Shown here piece by piece: positions 29,131-38,062 of a stretch of 64,000 nt of DNA. The notes beneath the pieces are model-generated. The model had not been told where the DNA came from and did no database searches. It saw only the letters and a list, made by a program, of their open reading frames with translations. The stretch is from Paracoccaceae bacterium (lineage in GTDB: Bacteria > Pseudomonadota > Alphaproteobacteria > Rhodobacterales > Rhodobacteraceae). Made by a program: the position numbers and the translations under genes. The stretch is from NCBI GenBank assembly GCA_019911965.1, contig JAIOJF010000027.1, positions 44,366-108,365 on the forward strand, written 5' to 3'. Positions within the stretch are counted from its first letter, which is position 1; the number at the start of each line of letters is the position of its first letter.

Positions 29131-29184
29131 GAAAAAATTTCGTAAATTTTTTTCGGTAAACGAAAATCCTTGCAAGGATTTTCG
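29131..29184 (-). terminator. Two adjacent AT-rich palindromes, probable terminator of the cobU-phosphatase pair
   Basis: A perfect 24-base palindrome occupies 29161-29184 (arms CGAAAATCCTTG / CAAGGATTTTCG). Next to it, GAAAAAATTT at 29131-29140 pairs with AAATTTTTTT at 29144-29153 around CGT. On the minus strand the first hairpin sits six bases after the phosphatase stop and is followed by T-rich sequence, consistent with termination. Similar palindromes are, from memory, repeated in Rhodobacterales genomes. Confidence 0.55.
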
Positions 29185-29189
29185 CGCGA

Positions 29190-29768
29190 TCAGGGCTGCT
29201 GATTGACCCCCAGAACCCGCCAATGGGGATCGAGGAATTCCAGACGCGTTACCGACAGGTTGTCGATCCTGAAGCTGAGTGCGGATTTCGCGCTCATCCG
29301 GCTGGCCCGCTGCACCTGCGTCAGGATCACACCGAAATGTGCCACGGCGACGATGTGGCGGCGCGGGTGGGCGGCATTCATGGAGGTGACAAACTCGCCG
29401 ACACGCGCCGCCGTCTGGTTCCAGCTTTCGCCGCCGGGCGGGGCGGGCTCACCAGGATTGGACCAGTAGGCGCGCGACAGGTCGGGATCGCTGGCCATGA
29501 TCTCGGCCGAGGTTTTCAACTCCCAATCGCCGAAATTGATCTCGCGGATGGCCTGCGCATGATCCAGCCGCTGCCTGTTGCCAACAATCGCATCGGCAGT
29601 GGCGACCGAGCGGGCAAGGTCGGACGAAACCACCAGCGCATCCTCGGGCAGAAGCGCGGAAAGGCGGTCCAGCGCCGCGTGATCCGACAGATCCGCCGGC
29701 AGATCGGACCAGCCGACCATGCCTTTGGCATGGGTCGGACCGTGGCGGATCCACCACCAGGTGGTCAT
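29190..29768 (-). CDS. Histidine phosphatase family protein (possible CobC-type alpha-ribazole phosphatase)
   Basis: A 192-residue histidine phosphatase. The catalytic RHG motif is in WWIRHGPTHAKG near the N-terminus, followed by SSDLARSVATADAI (second Arg) and the later HFGVIL segment with the second catalytic His. The gene is coupled to cobU by a 4-base overlap (start at 29768), which suggests the CobC role: removing phosphate from alpha-ribazole 5'-phosphate in cobalamin assembly. Sequence alone does not distinguish this from other phosphoglycerate-mutase-like enzymes. Confidence 0.85.
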   Translation of the reverse strand: MTTWWWIRHGPTHAKGMVGWSDLPADLSDHAALDRLSALLPEDALVVSSDLARSVATADAIVGNRQRLDHAQAIREINFGDWELKTSAEIMASDPDLSRAYWSNPGEPAPPGGESWNQTAARVGEFVTSMNAAHPRRHIVAVAHFGVILTQVQRASRMSAKSALSFRIDNLSVTRLEFLDPHWRVLGVNQQP

Positions 29769-30304
29769 GCCAGCCCCCGTGGCAGCGTGCCTTTCAAGGC
29801 CAGCGGCAGGCCGGCGATCACCGTGGCAACCAGATCGGCATGCGCCGCAATCCGCTGGTTCAGCCGCCCCTGTGCGGCCTGAAAGCTCCGGGCAAGGGCG
29901 TTATCTGGCACGATGCTGTTGCCGACCTCGTTGCTGACAAGAACAACCGGCCCTGCGTGGTCATCGAGGCATGTTATCAGGGCAGTCGTTTCGGCCTCCG
30001 GGTCATGATCGGCCAGAAGGTGGTTGGACAGCCACAGCGTCAGGCAATCGACCAGCACGACCGAACCGGGCCGTGCATCGCGCAAGGCACCGCACAGATC
30101 GAGCGGGGCTTCGATTGTCTGCCAGTCCGGGCCGCGATCCTGCCGGTGGCGGGCGATCTTGGTCTGCATCTCCGCATCCCGCGCCTCGGCGGTGGCGATG
30201 TAGATGCGCCCAAGGCCGCTGGCCGTCGCCAGCACCTCGGCAATGCGGGATTTGCCGCTGGCGGTGCCGCCGATGATCAGGCTGAGGCGGGGAAGGGTTT
30301 GCAT
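29765..30304 (-). CDS. cobU: Bifunctional adenosylcobinamide kinase / guanylyltransferase
   Basis: Phosphorylates adenosylcobinamide and transfers GMP to it, in the late steps of vitamin B12 synthesis or salvage. It has 179 residues. The P-loop GGTASGKSRIAE is at the N-terminus. The YIATAEARDAEMQTKIARHRQDRG segment carries the guanylylated His region, and LVDCLTLWLSN and VLVSNEVGNSIVP complete the CobU/CobP family signature. ATG at 30304 (MQTLPRL) is preferred over an upstream start at 30331. No other cob genes are in the window. Confidence 0.93.
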   Translation of the reverse strand: MQTLPRLSLIIGGTASGKSRIAEVLATASGLGRIYIATAEARDAEMQTKIARHRQDRGPDWQTIEAPLDLCGALRDARPGSVVLVDCLTLWLSNHLLADHDPEAETTALITCLDDHAGPVVLVSNEVGNSIVPDNALARSFQAAQGRLNQRIAAHADLVATVIAGLPLALKGTLPRGLA

Positions 30305-30416
30305 GGGGGCCTGTTCGTTGTCGTGCGGCATTGCTAGCAGGGCCGCGCCGGGGAAAAAACCCCGCGCATGTGCAAAACGGCGATTTCACGCGGGCGGATT
30401 TCGGGTAGAAAGGCCC

Positions 30417-31220
30417 ATGCGCCGCCTTCTGATCCCTGCATTGTTCGTCCTCGCCTTGCCCACATTCGCGGGGGAGATCACGCCGGACGGCCTTGGTGAT
30501 CTGCCCCCGGCGGATGTGGTGATCCTTGGCGAGGTGCATGACAATGCGGTGCATCACCTGAATCAGGCCCGCGCGATCCGTGCCATCAGGCCATCGGCGC
30601 TGGTGCTTGAAATGCTGACGGCGGAACAGGCCTCGGCGGTGACGGCGGCAAACCGCGCCGATCCGGGCACATTGAGCGCGGCACTTGGCTGGGAGGGCAG
30701 CGGCTGGCCGGATTTCACGCTGTACTGGCCGGTATTCGAGGCAGCACCCGACGTGGCGATATTTGGCGGCAATCTGGCCCGCGACAAGGTTCGCCGTGCG
30801 GTCAGCGATGGCGCAGCGGAAGTGTTCGGCGATGGTGCTTCGCAGTTCGGGCTGGACAAGGCCCGGCCCGAGGCCGAGCAGGAAATGCGCGAGGCCGGTC
30901 AGGCAGAAGCCCATTGCAATGCCCTGCCCGCGCATCTGCTGCCCGGCATGGTCGAAGCCCAGCGCTTGCGCGATGCCGCGCTGGCGGCGGCGGTGCTGGA
31001 GGCGCTGGACGCAACGGGCGGGCCGGTGGTTTTGATCACCGGCAATGGCCACGCCCGGCGGGACTGGGGCGTTCCGGCGATGCTGGCGTTGGCGGATGTC
31101 GCCGCCCTGAGCCTTGCGCAATTCGAGAACGACGCGCCGGATGATCCGCCCTACGACTTCTTTCTGCTGACCGAAGCCGCCATCCGCGACGATCCCTGCG
31201 CGGTGTTTCGCAAGGATTGA
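30417..31220 (+). CDS. ChaN-like (haem-regulated lipoprotein-like) protein
   Basis: A 267-residue exported protein. The signal peptide covers about residues 1-19 (LFVLALPTFAGE). The mature part shows the ChaN/Tiki/EreA superfamily pattern: VVILGEVHDNAVHHLNQARAI near residue 36 (GExHDxxxHH), LVLEMLTAEQ, and VLITGNGHARRDWGVP near the C-terminus. ChaN of Campylobacter binds haem and takes part in iron uptake; other superfamily members are metal-dependent hydrolases. There is no lipobox here, so it is probably periplasmic and soluble. Role not predictable from its neighbours cobU and coaBC. Confidence 0.8.
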   Translation: MRRLLIPALFVLALPTFAGEITPDGLGDLPPADVVILGEVHDNAVHHLNQARAIRAIRPSALVLEMLTAEQASAVTAANRADPGTLSAALGWEGSGWPDFTLYWPVFEAAPDVAIFGGNLARDKVRRAVSDGAAEVFGDGASQFGLDKARPEAEQEMREAGQAEAHCNALPAHLLPGMVEAQRLRDAALAAAVLEALDATGGPVVLITGNGHARRDWGVPAMLALADVAALSLAQFENDAPDDPPYDFFLLTEAAIRDDPCAVFRKD

Positions 31221-31351
31221 CAAGCGTCGTCCGGATTTCGCCACCCTCGGGATTCGCGTATTTTCGGAACGAAGTTGTCCGGGTCGCATTGCTTGCCATG
31301 CCGCATTGCGGCGCGTAAGCATTGTGGGGCTGCAATCTTGAAGGGAATACC

Positions 31352-32548
31352 ATGCTGACAGGCAGGCGGATTTTGCTGATCATCGGCGGCGGGATTGCCG
31401 CTTTCAAGTCGCTGGACCTGATCCGCCGCCTGCGCGAGCGCGGGGCCGCGGTGACGCCGGTTCTGACCCCGGCAGGGGCCGAGTTCGTGACGCCGCTGTC
31501 GGCCTCGGCGCTGGCGGGAACGAAAGTGTACCGTGACCTGTTCGATCTGACCGACGAGGCCGAGATGGGCCATATCGAATTGTCCCGCTCCGCCGATCTG
31601 GTGGTGGTGGCCCCGGCAACCGCCGATCTGATGGCGAAGATGGCGGCGGGGCTGGCGAATGATCTGGCCTCGACCCTGTTGCTGGCAACCGACAAGGCTG
31701 TGCTGGCGGCGCCTGCGATGAATGTTCGGATGTGGGAACATGCCGCCACGCAGCGCAACGTGGCGACCTTGCGCGGCGATGGCATCCTGTTTGTCGGGCC
31801 GGACGAAGGCGACATGGCCTGCGGCGAATACGGGCCGGGCCGGATGGCGGAACCGCTGGCGATTGTCGCCGCGATCGAGGCGGCGCTGGCCGCCGGGCCG
31901 CTGGCGGGCCGCCGGGTAATCGTGACCTCGGGGCCGACGCATGAACCGATTGATCCGGTACGCTATATCGCCAACCGGTCGTCCGGCGCGCAAGGTTCGG
32001 CGATTGCGGGTGCCCTGGCGGCGCTGGGTGCAGAGGTGGTGTTCGTGACCGGGCCGGCCTCGGCCCCTATGCCCGCCGGGGTTCAGATCGTGGCGGTCGA
32101 GACCGCGCGCGAGATGCAGGCAGCGGTGGCGTCCGCCCTGCCCGCCGATGCCGCGGTTTTTGCCGCTGCGGTGGCGGATTGGCGGATGGCCGCTGCCTCG
32201 GATCACAAGATCAAGAAGGACGGCACGGGCAGCCTGCCGGTGCTGGAATTTGCCGAAAACCCGGATATTCTGGCGGGGGTCTCGCAGATGGCGGAAGGCC
32301 GCCCGGTGCTGGTGGTCGGGTTCGCCGCCGAGACCGATGACGTGATCGCCAATGCCACCGCCAAGCGCAAGCGCAAGGGCTGCGACTGGATCCTTGCCAA
32401 TGATGTCAGCCCGGTCACCGGCATCATGGGCGGTTCGGAAAACGCGGTGACGCTGATTTCCGAAAGTGGCGCGGAAACCTGGCCGCGCATGTCCAAGGCC
32501 GAGGTGGCGACGCGGCTGGCAGCACGGATCGCCGAGGCGCTGGCGTGA
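31352..32548 (+). CDS. coaBC: Bifunctional phosphopantothenoylcysteine decarboxylase / phosphopantothenate--cysteine ligase
   Basis: Two consecutive steps of coenzyme A synthesis in one cytoplasmic protein of 398 residues. CoaC (FMN-dependent decarboxylase) is N-terminal: [16 protein letters not shown] near residue 9, HIELSR with the catalytic His, [11 protein letters not shown] and [14 protein letters not shown] with the catalytic Cys. CoaB is C-terminal: [22 protein letters not shown] near residue 191 and DHKIKK with the conserved lysine. ATG at 31352 has a GAAGGGAA site. The stop overlaps dut by one base. Confidence 0.96.
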   Translation: MLTGRRILLIIGGGIAAFKSLDLIRRLRERGAAVTPVLTPAGAEFVTPLSASALAGTKVYRDLFDLTDEAEMGHIELSRSADLVVVAPATADLMAKMAAGLANDLASTLLLATDKAVLAAPAMNVRMWEHAATQRNVATLRGDGILFVGPDEGDMACGEYGPGRMAEPLAIVAAIEAALAAGPLAGRRVIVTSGPTHEPIDPVRYIANRSSGAQGSAIAGALAALGAEVVFVTGPASAPMPAGVQIVAVETAREMQAAVASALPADAAVFAAAVADWRMAAASDHKIKKDGTGSLPVLEFAENPDILAGVSQMAEGRPVLVVGFAAETDDVIANATAKRKRKGCDWILANDVSPVTGIMGGSENAVTLISESGAETWPRMSKAEVATRLAARIAEALA

Positions 32549-33009
32549 TGCGAATCGGGGTGCTGCGAACGGACGATGCCGATGAACGTATCGCCCTGCC
32601 CGCCTATGCCAGCGACGGCGCGGCGGGGGCGGATGTTCGCGCGAACCTCCCGCCGGGCCAGCGCGTGGAGGGACTGGTTATTGTTCCCGGCGCAAGGGCT
32701 TTGGTGCCGACCGGTCTCAGGCTGGAAATCCCGGACGGCTTCGAGGTGCAGGTGCGGCCACGCTCGGGGCTGGCGCTGAAACATGGCCTGACGGTCGCCA
32801 ATGCACCGGGCACCATCGACAGCGATTATCGCGGCCCGCTGGGTGTGATCCTGGTCAATCTCGGAACCGAGCCGGTGACGATCCGCCACGGCGAGCGGAT
32901 CGCGCAACTGGTCGTGGCCCCGGTCCTGCGGGCGCGATTCGAGCAGGCCGACAGCCTTGGCGAGACCGCGCGAGGGGCCGCCGGCTTCGGCTCCACCGGG
33001 CGCGGCTGA
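32548..33009 (+). CDS. dut: dUTP diphosphatase
   Basis: Hydrolyses dUTP to dUMP and PPi, keeping uracil out of DNA. It has 153 residues, a trimeric dUTPase with all five motifs in order: [43 protein letters not shown] and a C-terminal [12 protein letters not shown]-loop-like arm. The start is ATG at 32548 (overlapping the coaBC stop), with GTG at 32545 as an alternative. dut behind coaBC is a common bacterial arrangement. The stop overlaps the next gene by one base. Confidence 0.96.
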   Translation: MRIGVLRTDDADERIALPAYASDGAAGADVRANLPPGQRVEGLVIVPGARALVPTGLRLEIPDGFEVQVRPRSGLALKHGLTVANAPGTIDSDYRGPLGVILVNLGTEPVTIRHGERIAQLVVAPVLRARFEQADSLGETARGAAGFGSTGRG

Positions 33010-34058
33010 TGATCACGGTTCTGCTGATTGCGGTTGGATTTCTGCTACTGGGGCACCTGATGGGGGCGTCATGGCTGGCGCGCGGCGCTTTGCTTGGCGT
33101 TTTGTTCGGCGCGGTCATTGCGATTCAGGCGACCTTGCCGGCGGGTCATGCCTTGCGGCAGGCGACGGGCGGATCGTTGCAGTCCTGGGCGCTGGTGGCG
33201 GGTGCGGGATTGGTGGTCGGGGCCTACATCCTTGGCCTGCGCTGGCTGAAGGCACGGGTGCCCGAACCGGCGGCACCGGCGGCCGATGACGCACCGTTCA
33301 GCGCGGGCGAGCTGCAACGCTACGCCCGCCACATCGTCTTGCGCGAAATCGGCGGCCCTGGCCAGCAGAAGCTGAAAGCGGCACGCGTGCTGGTGATGGG
33401 TGCGGGCGGCCTTGGCTCGCCGGTTCTGTTATATCTGGCGGCGGCGGGGGTGGGCACAATCGGCGTTGTCGATGATGACGAGGTCAGCCTGTCGAACCTG
33501 CAGCGCCAGGTACTGCATGACGAAGCCTCGCTGGGCCGCCCCAAGGTGGCAAGTGCCGAGGCGCGGCTGAAAGCGATCAATCCGCATGTCCGCGTACAGC
33601 CCTACGAAATGCGGCTTGATGCAGACAACGCGGCAGCGGTTTTCGCCAATTTCGACCTGATCCTGGACGGCACGGACAATTTCGCCACGCGGCACCTGGT
33701 GAATGCCACGGCGGTAACGCTGAACAAGCCGCTGATTGCCGGTGCGATCAGCCAGTGGGAGGGGCAGGTCAGCCTGTACCACCCCGGAGCGGGCGGGCCG
33801 TGTTACGCTTGCGTCTTCCCCGAAATCCCCGCCGCCGGTCTGGCCCCGACCTGCGCCGAGATCGGCGTGATGGGGGCGCTGCCGGGGGTTGTCGGCTCGA
33901 TGATGGCGGTCGAGGCGATCAAGTGGATCACCGGAGCCGGTACGTCGCTGATGGGCGAGGTGCTTGTCTATGACGCGCTTTACGGTGAAAGCCGCAAGAT
34001 ACGCGCCGAGCGGCGGGCGGATTGCGCGATTTGCGGCGCGGTGAAACCTGCCGGGTAA
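33009..34058 (+). CDS. Membrane-anchored ThiF/MoeB/HesA-type adenylyltransferase (E1-like)
   Basis: A 349-residue protein with two parts. Residues 1-80 hold three hydrophobic segments (about 2-20, 24-42 and 59-77). Residues 96-349 are a full E1-like domain: YARHIVLREIGGPGQQKL, VLVMGAGGLGSPVLLYLA (nucleotide loop), DGTDNFATRHLVN, the PTCAEIGVMGALPGVVGS loop with the ThiF-type Cys, and zinc ligands CYAC and CAIC. The domain adenylates the C-terminal Gly of a ubiquitin-fold sulfur carrier (MoaD or ThiS). The membrane anchor is unusual for MoeB. ATG at 33009 is in a TGATG overlap with dut. Confidence 0.88.
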   Translation: MITVLLIAVGFLLLGHLMGASWLARGALLGVLFGAVIAIQATLPAGHALRQATGGSLQSWALVAGAGLVVGAYILGLRWLKARVPEPAAPAADDAPFSAGELQRYARHIVLREIGGPGQQKLKAARVLVMGAGGLGSPVLLYLAAAGVGTIGVVDDDEVSLSNLQRQVLHDEASLGRPKVASAEARLKAINPHVRVQPYEMRLDADNAAAVFANFDLILDGTDNFATRHLVNATAVTLNKPLIAGAISQWEGQVSLYHPGAGGPCYACVFPEIPAAGLAPTCAEIGVMGALPGVVGSMMAVEAIKWITGAGTSLMGEVLVYDALYGESRKIRAERRADCAICGAVKPAG

Positions 34059-34064
34059 GGCTGG

Positions 34065-34691
34065 TCAGTCGACTGGCACCAGCAGGCGGCGGAGCAGATC
34101 GAAGGCCTGATCGTTCAGGTGCAACCGCTCGGTTTCCGAAAGCTTTTCCCAGTTTTGCAGGAACCAGCGGTCGATCCCGGTGCCCAGAGCCATCAGCGCG
34201 TCGATCATGAAATCGGGGGGCAGATCACGACGCACCAGCCCCAGTTCCTGGCCACGCGCGATCAGGCTTTGCATCCAGTCCCGCGTTGCCTCCATGATGT
34301 CGCGGGTCAGTTCGCGTTCGGCGGGGTTCTCGAAGCTGCGGTAGAACATCCGTCCGACCATCAGCAATTCCGGCGTGCGGTTCGCCATCAACGCCATTGT
34401 CGAAGCCAGTTCGCGGATCGCCGGCCAAAAGGTCTGATCGTCCAGCCGGCCCAGATCGAAGCTGTCGCGGGCGGCGAGAAACGGGTCCATTGCGGAATCG
34501 AGGGTTTGCAGGAACAGATCGGTCTTGTTCTCGAAGAAGTGGTAAAAAGACGACTTGCTCATCCCTACTGCGGCGATGATCCTGTTCAGCGATGCCTGCG
34601 CGAAACCATGTTCGGCAAATTCCGCGCTGGCGGTGCGGTACAGGATGGCACGCTTGTCCGGCGGCAGTTTGCTTGAGGGATGTTCGGTCAC
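34065..34691 (-). CDS. TetR/AcrR family transcriptional regulator
   Basis: A 208-residue repressor. The N-terminal helix-turn-helix is ASLNRIIAAVGMSKSSFYHFFENKTDLF at about residues 31-58, an excellent TetR match. The C-terminal helical ligand domain (residues 70-205) has no recognisable subfamily motif. Start taken as GTG at 34691 (VTEHPSSK), placing the helix-turn-helix at the usual distance; a further in-frame start at 34778 exists but would run through the palindromic operator. It faces the LolA-like/ABC/barrel operon and most likely controls it and itself. Confidence 0.85.
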   Translation of the reverse strand: MTEHPSSKLPPDKRAILYRTASAEFAEHGFAQASLNRIIAAVGMSKSSFYHFFENKTDLFLQTLDSAMDPFLAARDSFDLGRLDDQTFWPAIRELASTMALMANRTPELLMVGRMFYRSFENPAERELTRDIMEATRDWMQSLIARGQELGLVRRDLPPDFMIDALMALGTGIDRWFLQNWEKLSETERLHLNDQAFDLLRRLLVPVD

Positions 34692-34716
34692 GGCCTTGAC
34701 ACTCCGCAGGTGTGGA

Positions 34717-34757
34717 ACTAGATGTGTGTGGACCGCTTGGTCCAGTACTGTTCTAGT
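34717..34757. promoter_or_regulatory. Nested inverted repeat, probable TetR operator
   Basis: The inner palindrome TGGACC-GCTT-GGTCCA lies at 34729-34744. An outer pair, ACTAGA at 34717-34722 and TCTAGT at 34752-34757, is centred one half-base away. The site lies between the divergent tetR and LolA-like genes, 26 bases from the former and 70 from the latter. A 16-bp palindrome in this spot is typical of an autoregulated TetR operator. Confidence 0.6.
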
Positions 34758-34826
34758 CGACCCGCGCCTGTCTGGCAAGTCCTTGCACTCCGGCGGGCGC
34801 GATCAGTCTTTAGAGGGAGAAAACCG

Positions 34827-35603
34827 ATGACCGCAACGCTTTCCCGCCGCAACGTCATGCTGACGCTGGGGGCAGCGACGATGCTGGCCGTACTCGCGCC
34901 GGTGCCGGCGGCAGCGCAGGATGCCCGTGCCATCCTGAAATCGGCCTTCGACAACTGGCGGGCCAGATCGTCGCATGCGACGGTCGAGATGGTGGTCAAG
35001 CGCCCCGGCGCAACCCGTACCATGACGCTGGAAAGCTGGACCGAGGGCGAGGACAACGCGCTGGTCCGCTTCACCGCACCGGCGCGTGATGCCGGCAACG
35101 CGACGTTGCAGCTTGGCTCCACCACCTACGTTTTCAACCCCAAGCTCAACCAGGTGATCAAGCTGCCCGCCAGCGCGATGACGCAAAGCTGGATGGGTTC
35201 GGATTTCTCATATGACGATCTCAGCCGCTCCGAAAAGGTAGTGGACGATTACACCCACACGCTGATCGCCACGAAATCGGCGGGCGGCAGGAAGCTTTAT
35301 GTGATCGAATCGATCCCCAAGCGCGGCAAGCCGATTGTCTGGGGCAAGCAGGTGCTGACGGTGCGCGAGGACGGTGTTCTCTATTCGGTCGAGTATTTCG
35401 ACCAGCTTGGCAAACGTGTGCGGGTGATGACGTCGGATCGCATCAGCAATCTGGGCGGGCGGCCCTATCCGGTGGTGATGACGATGAAAAGCGACGACAA
35501 GCCCGGGCAATATACCCGCGTGACCACAAAGGCAGCGGAGTTCGACATTTCGATCCCGGCCTATCTGTTCACCCGGTCCAACCTGCAGAACCCGAGGGAT
35601 TGA
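34827..35603 (+). CDS. LolA-like outer-membrane lipoprotein-sorting protein
   Basis: A 258-residue periplasmic protein. The N-terminus has SRRNVMLTLGAATML ending in AAAQD, a signal peptide with a twin-arginine-like pair, cleaved near residue 30. The mature part has a LolA/LppX-type fold pattern: ILKSAFDNWRARS, then strands VEMVVKRPGATRTMTLESW, ALVRFTAPARDAGNATL and TYVFNPKLNQVIKLP. SFSYDDL-like DFSYDDLSRS matches the outer-membrane lipoprotein-sorting family (PF17131 type). It would carry a hydrophobic cargo. AGAGGGAGAAAACCG precedes the ATG at 34827. First gene of a five-gene operon with two permeases, ATPase and barrel. Confidence 0.85.
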   Translation: MTATLSRRNVMLTLGAATMLAVLAPVPAAAQDARAILKSAFDNWRARSSHATVEMVVKRPGATRTMTLESWTEGEDNALVRFTAPARDAGNATLQLGSTTYVFNPKLNQVIKLPASAMTQSWMGSDFSYDDLSRSEKVVDDYTHTLIATKSAGGRKLYVIESIPKRGKPIVWGKQVLTVREDGVLYSVEYFDQLGKRVRVMTSDRISNLGGRPYPVVMTMKSDDKPGQYTRVTTKAAEFDISIPAYLFTRSNLQNPRD

Positions 35604-35607
35604 GCGC

Positions 35608-36825
35608 ATGATCGTGTCGCTTGCCTGGCGCAATATCTGGCGCCAGCCGGTCCGCACCACCCTGTCGGTCGTGGGCATGGCATTCGCATCCCTGCTGCTG
35701 GTGTTCATGGCGTCGTTTCAGTTCGGTGCCTATGACACGATGAAGTCCTCGATGCTGAAGATCAGCGACGGGTTTGGCCAGTTCCAGCCGGTCGGATACA
35801 AGGACGATCCCGAAATCGAGAAGGTGATCGCCGATCCCGCCGCCCTGATGGCCGAGGCCGAACAGATCGCAGGCATCACCGCCAGCACCCTGCGCAGCAA
35901 TGGTTTCGGGCTGCTGGCCAATGGCGAGCGCAGTTTCGCGGCGGCGATTGTCGGGGTTGAACCGGGGCTTGAGAACAAGGTGTCAAAACTCGATACGATG
36001 GTCGAACGCGGCCGTGCCCTGACACCGGACGATGACGCGGCGATTGTCCTTGGCGAAGGGCTGGCGCGGAACCTGAGGCTCGAACTGGGCGATCAGGTCA
36101 CGCTGCTGGGCTCGGGTCTTGACGGCTCGGTCGCAGCGGATGTGCTGACGCTGGTGGGCATCTTCAAATCCGGCATCCCCGAGATCGACCGCACCATCGC
36201 AAGAATGCCGCTGCAGCGGTTCGACGATACTTTCGCGATGAACGGTGCGGTGCATATCGTGGCGCTGAGTGCGGAGTCCGTGCCTGCGGTCGAACGCGCC
36301 GAACCTGAATTACGCGCGCTGGCGGCCAGGCACGGGCTTGTTTACCTGAACTGGGGCGAATTGCAGCCGGGCGTGAAGCAGGCGATTGATTTCGATCTGG
36401 TCACCTCGCTGTTGATGTATGTGACGCTGGTGGTCGTCGTCGTGTTCATCATCCTGAACACGCTTTACATGTCGGTTCTGGAACGCACCCGCGAGTTTGG
36501 CGTGCTGCTGGCGATCGGCATGAAGCCGGGCCAGATCGGCCGCATGGTCTGGATGGAGATGATCTTCCTGTCGCTGTTCGGCAATGGTGTCGGCATCGTG
36601 CTGGGCATGGCGCTGACCGGGTATTTCACACAAGTCGGCATTTCGTTCGCCGGCATGGAAGAGATTTACGCGCAATGGGGCCTGCCATCGCGGATGTATC
36701 CCACCATGACATTCGGTCGGGTTCTGGGCGGGCCGGGCGCGGTGGTGGCGGCGATTGGCGTGCTGGGGATCATCCCCTATCGCCGGGTGCTCGGGCTTAC
36801 TCCGGTAAAGGCGATGGCGGCATGA
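35608..36825 (+). CDS. ABC transporter permease 1, FtsX/MacB/LolC-like
   Basis: Inner-membrane protein of 405 residues. One N-terminal helix (residues about 16-40), a large periplasmic domain of the MacB_PCD type (about 40-260), then three helices in the FtsX domain (about 270-395). The conserved ending is RRVLGLTPVKAMAA, matching the FtsX/LolC consensus 'P...L....P.EALR'. LERTREFGVLLAIGMKPGQIGRMVWMEM is the coupling-helix segment that contacts the ATPase. It starts 4 bases after the LolA-like gene and overlaps the second permease by 4 bases. Confidence 0.9.
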   Translation: MIVSLAWRNIWRQPVRTTLSVVGMAFASLLLVFMASFQFGAYDTMKSSMLKISDGFGQFQPVGYKDDPEIEKVIADPAALMAEAEQIAGITASTLRSNGFGLLANGERSFAAAIVGVEPGLENKVSKLDTMVERGRALTPDDDAAIVLGEGLARNLRLELGDQVTLLGSGLDGSVAADVLTLVGIFKSGIPEIDRTIARMPLQRFDDTFAMNGAVHIVALSAESVPAVERAEPELRALAARHGLVYLNWGELQPGVKQAIDFDLVTSLLMYVTLVVVVVFIILNTLYMSVLERTREFGVLLAIGMKPGQIGRMVWMEMIFLSLFGNGVGIVLGMALTGYFTQVGISFAGMEEIYAQWGLPSRMYPTMTFGRVLGGPGAVVAAIGVLGIIPYRRVLGLTPVKAMAA

Positions 36826-38051
36826 TGAAATCCCTCAAGACCTTCACTCCGCTGGCCTGGCGGAACCTGTGGCGAAATGCACGGCGCACCTCGATCACGC
36901 TGATCGTGGTCAGCGTCGGGCTGTGGTCGGTGTTGTTCTTCAACTCATTCATGAATGCCTGGGTGCAATCGTCAAAGGACGCCGCGCTTGATTTACTGCT
37001 GGGGTCGGGGCAGATACACGCCGTCGGCTATATGGATGACCCGAATATCGAGGCGCTGATGCCGCCGCCATCTGCCGCGCTGACCGCCGCACTGGACGAT
37101 ACGCGCATCACCGACTGGACTACCCGCATTGCCCTGCCGGGCGTGGTGGTCAGCGAATACAAGACCCTGCCGGTCACCGTGATGGGCGTAAACCCTGAGG
37201 CCGAGGCGCGGATATCCTCGCTTCCCGGCAAGCTGGTCGAGGGGCGCTATCTGGACGATACGGATGATGACGGGGTGGTGCTGGGCCTGCATATGGTCGA
37301 GCGCCTGAAAACCGGTATCGGCCGGCGCGTGATCCTGATGTCGCAGGGCATCGATGGCGCGATGGCCGAACGCAGTTTCGATGTGGTCGGCGTGTTCGAT
37401 GCTGATCAGGCGACCGAGGATTTCTTCGCCTTCACCGGGCTGAAGGCATCACAGGCCTTCCTTGGCCTTGACGATCAGATCGCCGAGATCGTGGTGGTGC
37501 TGCCGGACGAGGCCGATGTCGATGCCGAATTTACCCGCCTGCGCGAGGCCGCCCCAGATCTTGACGCGCGAACCTGGAAGGAGCTGAACCTGTTCCTGGC
37601 CTCGACCGACAGCTTCATGGGTGCCTTCATCTATATCTGGCTGGGGGTGGTGTTCTCGCTGATGGCCATCGGCATCGTCAACACGCAACTGATGGCGGTG
37701 TTCGAGCGCACCCAGGAATTCGGCCTGCTGCGCGCCCTTGGCATGAAGCCCCGGCTGGTACTGCTGCTGGTAACGCTGGAAAGCGCGATGCTGATCGGCG
37801 CCGGGGTACTGATCGGTGCGGCGATCTCGGCGCTGACCATCTGGTCGCTGCAGGGCGGGATCGACCTCAGCGCCTATGCGCTGGCGGTGGAAATGGCCCA
37901 GGGCGGCAACATCATCTACATGGAATACGATCCGGGCAGCTTCGTGCTGTTTTCGGTCCTGATCTGGATTTTAGGCATTGGCGTGGCGCTGTGGCCTGCC
38001 CGGCGGGCCTCGAAGGCCAGCCCGGTCGAAGCCATGCGCTACGCGTCATGA
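36822..38051 (+). CDS. ABC transporter permease 2, FtsX/MacB/LolE-like
   Basis: A 409-residue paralogue of the preceding permease with the same layout: N-terminal helix (TSITLIVVSVGLWSVLFF), periplasmic MacB_PCD-like domain, and three C-terminal helices. It has the coupling segment FERTQEFGLLRALGMKPRLVLLL and ends ARRASKASPVEAMRYAS, a clear FtsX-type ending. The two permeases would form a heterodimer like LolC/LolE. Start at the ATG at 36822, in an ATGATG overlap with the previous stop; 36825 is also possible. Confidence 0.9.
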   Translation: MMKSLKTFTPLAWRNLWRNARRTSITLIVVSVGLWSVLFFNSFMNAWVQSSKDAALDLLLGSGQIHAVGYMDDPNIEALMPPPSAALTAALDDTRITDWTTRIALPGVVVSEYKTLPVTVMGVNPEAEARISSLPGKLVEGRYLDDTDDDGVVLGLHMVERLKTGIGRRVILMSQGIDGAMAERSFDVVGVFDADQATEDFFAFTGLKASQAFLGLDDQIAEIVVVLPDEADVDAEFTRLREAAPDLDARTWKELNLFLASTDSFMGAFIYIWLGVVFSLMAIGIVNTQLMAVFERTQEFGLLRALGMKPRLVLLLVTLESAMLIGAGVLIGAAISALTIWSLQGGIDLSAYALAVEMAQGGNIIYMEYDPGSFVLFSVLIWILGIGVALWPARRASKASPVEAMRYAS

Positions 38052-38062
38052 AGGAGAACAAG

